DNA of 35,422 nt, from assembly GCA_025362035.1 (NCBI GenBank), contig JANYIN010000176.1, positions 1-35,422 on the forward strand, read 5' to 3'. This stretch comes from Gemmatimonadaceae bacterium. GTDB taxonomy: Bacteria; Gemmatimonadota; Gemmatimonadetes; Gemmatimonadales; Gemmatimonadaceae. The notes beneath the pieces were generated by a model. The model was not told the DNA's origin. It made no database searches and worked only from the letters and a program-made list of their open reading frames with translations. This document shows, piece after piece, positions 30,769-35,422 of this stretch; the first letter of the stretch is position 1, and every line of letters starts with the position of its first letter. Made by a program: the position numbers and the translations under genes.

Positions 30769-33221
30769 CCACGGTCGGCGACTGGCGCCTGCGGGCCATC
30801 ATGCGCCGGCTGGGAAAGTTGAAGGGCAGATCGATTCCGGAGGTTCGGGAGCGCGCGCTGCAGGCGCTCGAGGCGGAACTGGAACGCCAGCGCATCGCGC
30901 CAACCGTAGGGGAGCTCTCCGACAGCACGCTCTCCGCCGCGCTCGATCACACGCGAATTCCGGGCAGCGGCGACCTCACCGAGCGGCTCCATAGCCATTT
31001 CACGTCGCGCGAATCGCCGCCGTTCTTCGCCGGTGTGCGCGACGGATCGTCTGCCGCACAACTGCGCACACCGCGCTGGTCCGGCGAGCTGTCTCGACTG
31101 CTCGCAGCAGCCGACGCGGTGTTGAACGGCACGTTCGATCTCCTCGGCCACCGCGGACTGTCGTTCGGATCACCCATCGACTGGCATCTCGATCCCGTGT
31201 CCGGCAAGCGCGCGCCTCGCATTCACTGGAGCCGAATTCCGTATCTGGATGCGGAGCGGATCGGCGATCACAAGGTCATCTGGGAGATCAACCGGCATCA
31301 GCACTTCTTCATCCTGGGCCGCGCGTTCCAGGCGAACGGGCATCCCAGGTACGCCGAGTGCTTCGTCGCGCACATCACCTCCTGGATGGACGAGAATCCC
31401 CCGAAGGATGGAGTCAATTGGGCGAGCAGCCTGGAGGTGGCATACCGGACCATCGCATGGTTGTGGGCGATGGAACTCTTCCGCGCCTCTCCCGTGCTCA
31501 CCAAACACGTCGTCACACGAATGTTGAAGTACCTCTACATTCATGGGCGACATCTGGAGCGGTACCTCTCCACGTATTTCAGCCCCAATACGCATCTCAC
31601 GGGTGAAGCACTCGGTCTCCTGTACCTGGGACTGCTCGTTCCGGAGTTTCGGCGCGCGGAGCGCTGGCGCCAGTTGGGCTGGCGGATTCTCGAGCGCGAG
31701 TTGCCGCGCCAAGTGCACTCGGACGGCGTCTACTTCGAACAGGCCACGTACTACCATCGGTACACGGTAGACATCTACCTGCACGCACTGCTCCTCGCCG
31801 AGCGAAACGGAATGCCCGTGCCGACGGCCATGCGTAACCGACTCGCGTTGGCCGCAGATCATCTTGCCGACCTGACGCGCGGAGACGGCTCCGTACCGAT
31901 CATCGGCGATGATGATGGTGGCAGCCTCGTGTTGCTCGAAGAGCGAGAATTCGCGAATGTCACGTCTACACTGGCGACGGCGTCCGTCATTCTCGACAAG
32001 CCAGAGCTCGCCGCCGTCGCGGGACGGGCATCAGAAGAGGTGCTCTGGCTACTCGGGTGTGATGGGGTACGGAAGGTCGACCTGGCGGTGGGCACGGCGC
32101 CGCCATCGCACCAGTCCAGGCTCTTCGCCGTGGGTGGCTACGCGATCCTTCGCGACAGGTGGGACGGACTCGCGCTGCACGCGGTGATCGATTGCGGTCC
32201 GCTTGGTGCGCTGAACTGTGGTCACGCGCATTCCGATGCGCTCGCGATCGAAGTGGCTGTGGGTGGATGTCCAGTCTTCATCGATCCGGGCACGTACACA
32301 TACACGGAATCGGCTGCGGACCGTGACCTCTTTCGCCATTCGGCATCGCACAACACCGTCACGGTGGACGGTCAGTCGGCGTCGGTGCCCGATGGTCCGT
32401 TCTCCTGGTCGTCTCGCGCGGATGCACACGTCGAGAGCTGGTGGGCCGGTGCGACAATCGATCGGTTCGTGGGCAGTCACGGCGGCTTCCAGCGCCTCAC
32501 CGATCCAGCCGTCCATCGCCGTAGCGTGATCTTCGTGCGCGGGGAATACTGGGTGCTTCTGGACTCGATCCTCTCGTCCGGAGTTCATGAGGCGACGGCA
32601 CATTTTCACACCGCGTTGGGCGCTCGCGTGAGCCAGGTAACGCCGTCGAGTTCGTACATCGACGTACCGTGCGCGAACGGACGGAGCCGTCTGTTCTTCG
32701 CCGTCGCCGGTGACGCGGACACGCTTACATGGTCGGAGGAGTGGGTTTCCTCATCCTACGGGATCCGGGCGCGGGCGCCCTGCGCTCACGTGCGGACCCA
32801 CGGACAGGGCCGTCGGGACATCGTCTCCATTCTGTGTCCGACGCCGGATGACACGGACGTGTCAGTGCGAGAGATTTCAACACAGCGGGCACACGGACAT
32901 GCCGTGGTTGTGGATCGACCCGGCAGGCACGATCTCCTCATCTTCGGTACGGGAGAGGCAGTTCGACTGACGGGACTGGAGATGAAAGCCGACGCGGCAC
33001 TGATTCGGCGGAAATCGCAAGACGACATCGTGAACGCCGTGGCTCTCTTTGGCGACGCGGCCAGCGTGAGAACGGATGGGCTGAGCTTTCAGGCGAGCGG
33101 TGCCGCTGAATTCACACGGACGGATACTGGCTGGTCGATCGAAGGAAATGGAGCGGTCGCTACTCCGAAACAAGAGCGGCAATCGATCGCGTCCGAATCG
33201 AGCGCCCAACTGAGGAAGTGA
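30765..33221 (+). CDS. Heparinase II/III family polysaccharide lyase-like protein
   Basis: Of 818 residues from the GTG at 30765, which overlaps the GT4 stop (GTGA); the 35 residues read further upstream are Gly/Arg-rich shadow sequence. An N-terminal alpha/alpha-toroid (about 60-420) is followed by the heparinase II/III-like beta-sandwich (about 430-700) and a beta-rich tail. Signature blocks are SPNTHLTGEALGLLYLGLL, EQATYYHRYT (Tyr329/Tyr330, His331), LNCGHAHSDALAIE (His487, His489) and FIDPGTYTYTE with FRHSASHNTVTVDG. In known lyases a Tyr/His set in these positions carries out beta-elimination on uronate-containing chains. No signal peptide is visible, which is odd for a lyase acting on exported polysaccharide; family members in EPS loci often share this. 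It may trim or edit the nascent EPS. Family certain, activity inferred. Confidence 0.93.
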   Translation: MTTVGDWRLRAIMRRLGKLKGRSIPEVRERALQALEAELERQRIAPTVGELSDSTLSAALDHTRIPGSGDLTERLHSHFTSRESPPFFAGVRDGSSAAQLRTPRWSGELSRLLAAADAVLNGTFDLLGHRGLSFGSPIDWHLDPVSGKRAPRIHWSRIPYLDAERIGDHKVIWEINRHQHFFILGRAFQANGHPRYAECFVAHITSWMDENPPKDGVNWASSLEVAYRTIAWLWAMELFRASPVLTKHVVTRMLKYLYIHGRHLERYLSTYFSPNTHLTGEALGLLYLGLLVPEFRRAERWRQLGWRILERELPRQVHSDGVYFEQATYYHRYTVDIYLHALLLAERNGMPVPTAMRNRLALAADHLADLTRGDGSVPIIGDDDGGSLVLLEEREFANVTSTLATASVILDKPELAAVAGRASEEVLWLLGCDGVRKVDLAVGTAPPSHQSRLFAVGGYAILRDRWDGLALHAVIDCGPLGALNCGHAHSDALAIEVAVGGCPVFIDPGTYTYTESAADRDLFRHSASHNTVTVDGQSASVPDGPFSWSSRADAHVESWWAGATIDRFVGSHGGFQRLTDPAVHRRSVIFVRGEYWVLLDSILSSGVHEATAHFHTALGARVSQVTPSSSYIDVPCANGRSRLFFAVAGDADTLTWSEEWVSSSYGIRARAPCAHVRTHGQGRRDIVSILCPTPDDTDVSVREISTQRAHGHAVVVDRPGRHDLLIFGTGEAVRLTGLEMKADAALIRRKSQDDIVNAVALFGDAASVRTDGLSFQASGAAEFTRTDTGWSIEGNGAVATPKQERQSIASESSAQLRK

Positions 33222-33228
33222 GGTCATC

Positions 33229-35196
33229 ATGTGTGGCATCTGTGGAATAGCGCTCTCTTCCCGATCGGGCGCCGAAGTGCGGCGCTCGACCATCGAGCGT
33301 ATGCGCGATGTCATGACGCACCGCGGCCCGGACGGCGCCGGTCTCTTCGTACAGGGGCGCATCGGCCTCGGCCATCGGCGTCTCAGCATCGTCGATCCCG
33401 CGGCCGGTCAGCAGCCGATGGCGAGCGACGATGGCGCCATTCAGATCGTCTACAACGGCGAAGTCTACAATCACCCAGAGATTGCTCGCCGCCTGGAAAG
33501 CGAAGGCCATCGCTATCACACGCATTGTGACACCGAGAGTGTCCTGAAGCTCTACGAGCAATACGGGACGGAAACGCCCACACAGTTGCGCGGGATGTTT
33601 GCCTTTGCGATTTGGGACCAGCGGCGCGAAACCCTGTTCATTGCCCGGGACCGCTTCGGTGTCAAGCCGCTGTACTATGCAGTGACGGGCGACGGGTCGC
33701 TCTACTTCGCTTCGGAAATCAAGTCCCTGCTCGCCAGCGGCGCTATTCCGGGCGTCTTCGACCTCACATCGCTTCCCGAGTATTTGTCCAGTCATTCCAC
33801 TTTCGGGGCGGCCACGATGTTTGGCGGCATCCGCCGACTGGAGGCGGGGCACACGCTCACGTGGCGCGACGGCGAGGTCACGACAGCGCAGTACTGGGAC
33901 CTCAGCTTCGCGCACGAAGGAGAGGACGCGCGCGGCGAGGCGGAGATAGTGGCCCAATATGACGAGATGTTCCGCGACGCAGTGCGGATGCGCCTGATGG
34001 CCGACGTCCCGCTCGGCGCCTTCTTGTCGGGAGGAATTGATTCAGCCGCGATCACGGCCGTCATGGCGACGCTGATCGACGAGCCGGTGCGCACCTTTTC
34101 GGTGGCATTCGCCGAACGCGACGCGAACGAACTGGAATACGCCCGGCTGGTGGCCAGGACGTTCAGGACGGAACATCGCGAAGTGGTCGTCTCGCCCGCG
34201 GAGTTCTGGGACACACTGCCACGGATGATCTGGCAGGAGGACGAGCCGATCGCGCACCCATCCAGCATCCCCTTGTATTTCGTGGCGCGACTCGCCGCGG
34301 AGCATGTGAAGGTGGTGCTCACGGGTGAAGGAAGCGACGAGGTCCTGGGCGGATACAATCGGTATCGCATGACGATGTACAACATGCGATTCGGATCGAT
34401 CTACGAGCGCATGGTGCCATCGGCCGGCCGGGCGCTTGTCCGCGGCGCGATCGACTCGCTCCCACGCGCGTCGAGGATCCGGCAGAAGCTGGATCGTACG
34501 TTTCTGACGCTCCCCGCTGACGTCACCGCGCTGTACATGGACAACTTCGCCGTGTTTTCGCGCGCGCGCCTCGACCACCTCTGGTCGGCGGCCACTCGCG
34601 ACAGCCTCGGATCGCTTCGGCCGTACGCGACCGCCGAGCGATACTACGCGAGCAGCGATGCGCACACGATGCTCAACAAACTGCTGTATGTGGACACGAA
34701 AACGTACCTGCACGAGCTCCTCATGAAGCAGGATCAGATGAGCATGGCGGCGTCGATCGAGAGCCGCGTGCCATTTCTCGATCATCCGCTCGTGGAGTTT
34801 GCGGCGCGAATGCCCGAGTCCATGAAAGTTCGCGGGATGACGACGAAGTACGTGCTTCGGAAGATCATGGCGGGCGTGCTTCCGCGGGAGATTCTCGAGC
34901 GTCGGAAAATGGGATTTCCCGTTCCCGTTGGCGCGTGGTTGCGCGGTCCGTACCGGCACGTGCTCGATGAGTTCATCCTCGGACCGCGCGCCCTCGCGCG
35001 CGGTCTGTTCGACGAGGGGGCACTTCGACGCCTCGTCGCGAGTCACACCTCGGGTGAGGCGAACCACTCGGAGCGAATCTGGTCGCTCATCAATCTGGAA
35101 ATGTGGCAGCGAATGCAGTTCGACGGTGAGCCATGCAACGATCTTCGCGCCGCCGTCGTTCGTCCCACGTCAGTCACCTTCGCGATGTCAACGTAG
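33229..35196 (+). CDS. asnB: Glutamine-dependent amidotransferase, asparagine synthase family (second copy)
   Basis: Of 655 residues, 7 nt after the heparinase-type gene, with GAGG seven bases before the ATG. Cys2 nucleophile (MCGICGIALSS), RLSIVDPAAGQQPM and NGEVYNH form the glutaminase domain. The synthetase half has LGAFLSGGIDSA (267-273), SVAFAERDANELEYA, LTGEGSDEVLGGYNRY and the SRVPFLDHPLVEFAARMP block. Key residues are intact. It is clearly diverged from the copy at 26362 (for instance GEGSDEV instead of GDGGDEL, and about 35 residues longer), so it is not a recent duplicate and may act on a different carboxylate. Placement directly before an AlgD-like dehydrogenase gene supports a sugar-uronate substrate, but free aspartate cannot be excluded. 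Confidence 0.93.
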   Translation: MCGICGIALSSRSGAEVRRSTIERMRDVMTHRGPDGAGLFVQGRIGLGHRRLSIVDPAAGQQPMASDDGAIQIVYNGEVYNHPEIARRLESEGHRYHTHCDTESVLKLYEQYGTETPTQLRGMFAFAIWDQRRETLFIARDRFGVKPLYYAVTGDGSLYFASEIKSLLASGAIPGVFDLTSLPEYLSSHSTFGAATMFGGIRRLEAGHTLTWRDGEVTTAQYWDLSFAHEGEDARGEAEIVAQYDEMFRDAVRMRLMADVPLGAFLSGGIDSAAITAVMATLIDEPVRTFSVAFAERDANELEYARLVARTFRTEHREVVVSPAEFWDTLPRMIWQEDEPIAHPSSIPLYFVARLAAEHVKVVLTGEGSDEVLGGYNRYRMTMYNMRFGSIYERMVPSAGRALVRGAIDSLPRASRIRQKLDRTFLTLPADVTALYMDNFAVFSRARLDHLWSAATRDSLGSLRPYATAERYYASSDAHTMLNKLLYVDTKTYLHELLMKQDQMSMAASIESRVPFLDHPLVEFAARMPESMKVRGMTTKYVLRKIMAGVLPREILERRKMGFPVPVGAWLRGPYRHVLDEFILGPRALARGLFDEGALRRLVASHTSGEANHSERIWSLINLEMWQRMQFDGEPCNDLRAAVVRPTSVTFAMST

Positions 35197-35216
35197 GCGT
35201 CCATTTTTTCCCCGCA

Positions 35217-35422
35217 ATGTCAAACTCTGTCAGCGTATTCGGTCTCGGTTATGTGGGTTGCGTGAGCGCGGCATGCCTCGCGCGCGAAGGGCATACGGTC
35301 GTCGGCGTGGACGTGAGCCGGAGCAAGGTGGACATGATCCAATCGGGCACGGCCACCATCGTCGAGCATGGGATCGGCGAGCTCGTCGCCGAGATGGTGA
35401 AAGGCGGCACGCTCACCGCGAC
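35217..35422 (+). CDS. AlgD-like nucleotide-sugar 6-dehydrogenase, N-terminal part (cut by window edge)
   Basis: The first 68 codons, starting at ATG 35217, 20 nt after the amidotransferase stop. The sequence runs SVSVFGLGYVGCVSAACLAR, a Rossmann NAD-binding GxGxxG (GLGYVG), then EGHTVVGVDVSRSKVDMI and a TATIVEHGIGELVAEMV segment. The spacing and the IVExG(I/L) block resemble GDP-mannose 6-dehydrogenase (AlgD) more than UDP-glucose dehydrogenase (Ugd) or WbpO/TviB. The enzyme would oxidise the C6 alcohol of a nucleotide sugar to the uronate. No Shine-Dalgarno sequence is obvious. The catalytic Cys and the sugar-binding half lie beyond the window, so substrate choice remains uncertain. Confidence 0.9.
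   Translation, partial: MSNSVSVFGLGYVGCVSAACLAREGHTVVGVDVSRSKVDMIQSGTATIVEHGIGELVAEMVKGGTLTA

Noticed and set aside
1..35422. tRNA or rRNA genes, CRISPR arrays, insertion sequences, toxin-antitoxin or phage-defence genes.
   Set aside because: None was seen by reading both strands; all larger frames are accounted for by the genes listed.

Overview
The window is high-GC bacterial DNA and most resembles a Gemmatimonadota chromosome. This is inferred from gene content and style, not from a database match: signal peptides that usually cleave before Gln (...A|Q), a SusC-type TonB-dependent receptor, an Ig-like/RCC1-repeat lipoprotein, a PEP-CTERM protein, a Wzx/Wzy-type exopolysaccharide (EPS) cluster and mixed use of Shine-Dalgarno signals. 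I saw no tRNA, rRNA, CRISPR array, transposase or phage gene.

Layout. (1) 1-3.9 kb, plus strand: signal peptidase I (lepB), a GAF/PAS hybrid histidine kinase 21 nt downstream, and an unknown membrane protein. A perfect 9-bp hairpin closes this group against the convergent block. (2) 3.9-14.1 kb, all minus strand: a chemoreceptor with a Gly/Asn-rich tail; a secreted TonB-C-domain protein with a readable promoter; a PEP-CTERM surface protein with thioester-domain-like Cys and Gln motifs and a strong intrinsic terminator; a four-helix membrane protein; a soluble histidine kinase; a sigma-54 response regulator with GAFTGA; a receiver-GGDEF protein in which both domains are degenerate; and a WbpP/TviC-like UDP-sugar 4-epimerase. 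(3) 14.3-19.7 kb, minus strand: a two-gene unit made of a lipoprotein (Ig-like domains plus seven RCC1 blades, each with a C-x9-CWG pair) followed by a SusC/RagA-type receptor without a SusD. (4) 19.7-20.25 kb: a divergent control region containing a 15-bp direct repeat with 22-bp periodicity. (5) 20.25 kb to the end, plus strand: the EPS operon, consisting of an export protein, a BY-kinase/Wzz co-polymerase, an initiating phosphoglycosyl transferase, an O-antigen-ligase/Wzy-like polymerase, an AsnB-type amidotransferase, a Wzx flippase, a GT4 glycosyltransferase, a heparinase II/III-type lyase, a second AsnB, and the first 68 codons of an AlgD-like nucleotide-sugar dehydrogenase.

How the parts may work together. 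The EPS genes form a nearly complete Wzx/Wzy pathway: initiation, flipping, polymerisation, co-polymerase/kinase and export. The AlgD-like dehydrogenase would supply a uronic acid, the two AsnB homologues could amidate carboxylates, the epimerase could supply a galacto-configured HexNAc or its uronate, and the lyase could trim uronate-containing chains. The PEP-CTERM protein and the nearby sigma-54 regulator with its kinase recall exosortase/EPS systems in which PEP-CTERM genes are controlled through RpoN. The exosortase itself is not in the window. TGTTGC-type elements recur upstream of the sigma-54 regulator, just downstream of the pseudo-GGDEF gene, upstream of the EPS operon and upstream of the phosphoglycosyl transferase. 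They are the best candidate for a shared regulatory signal.
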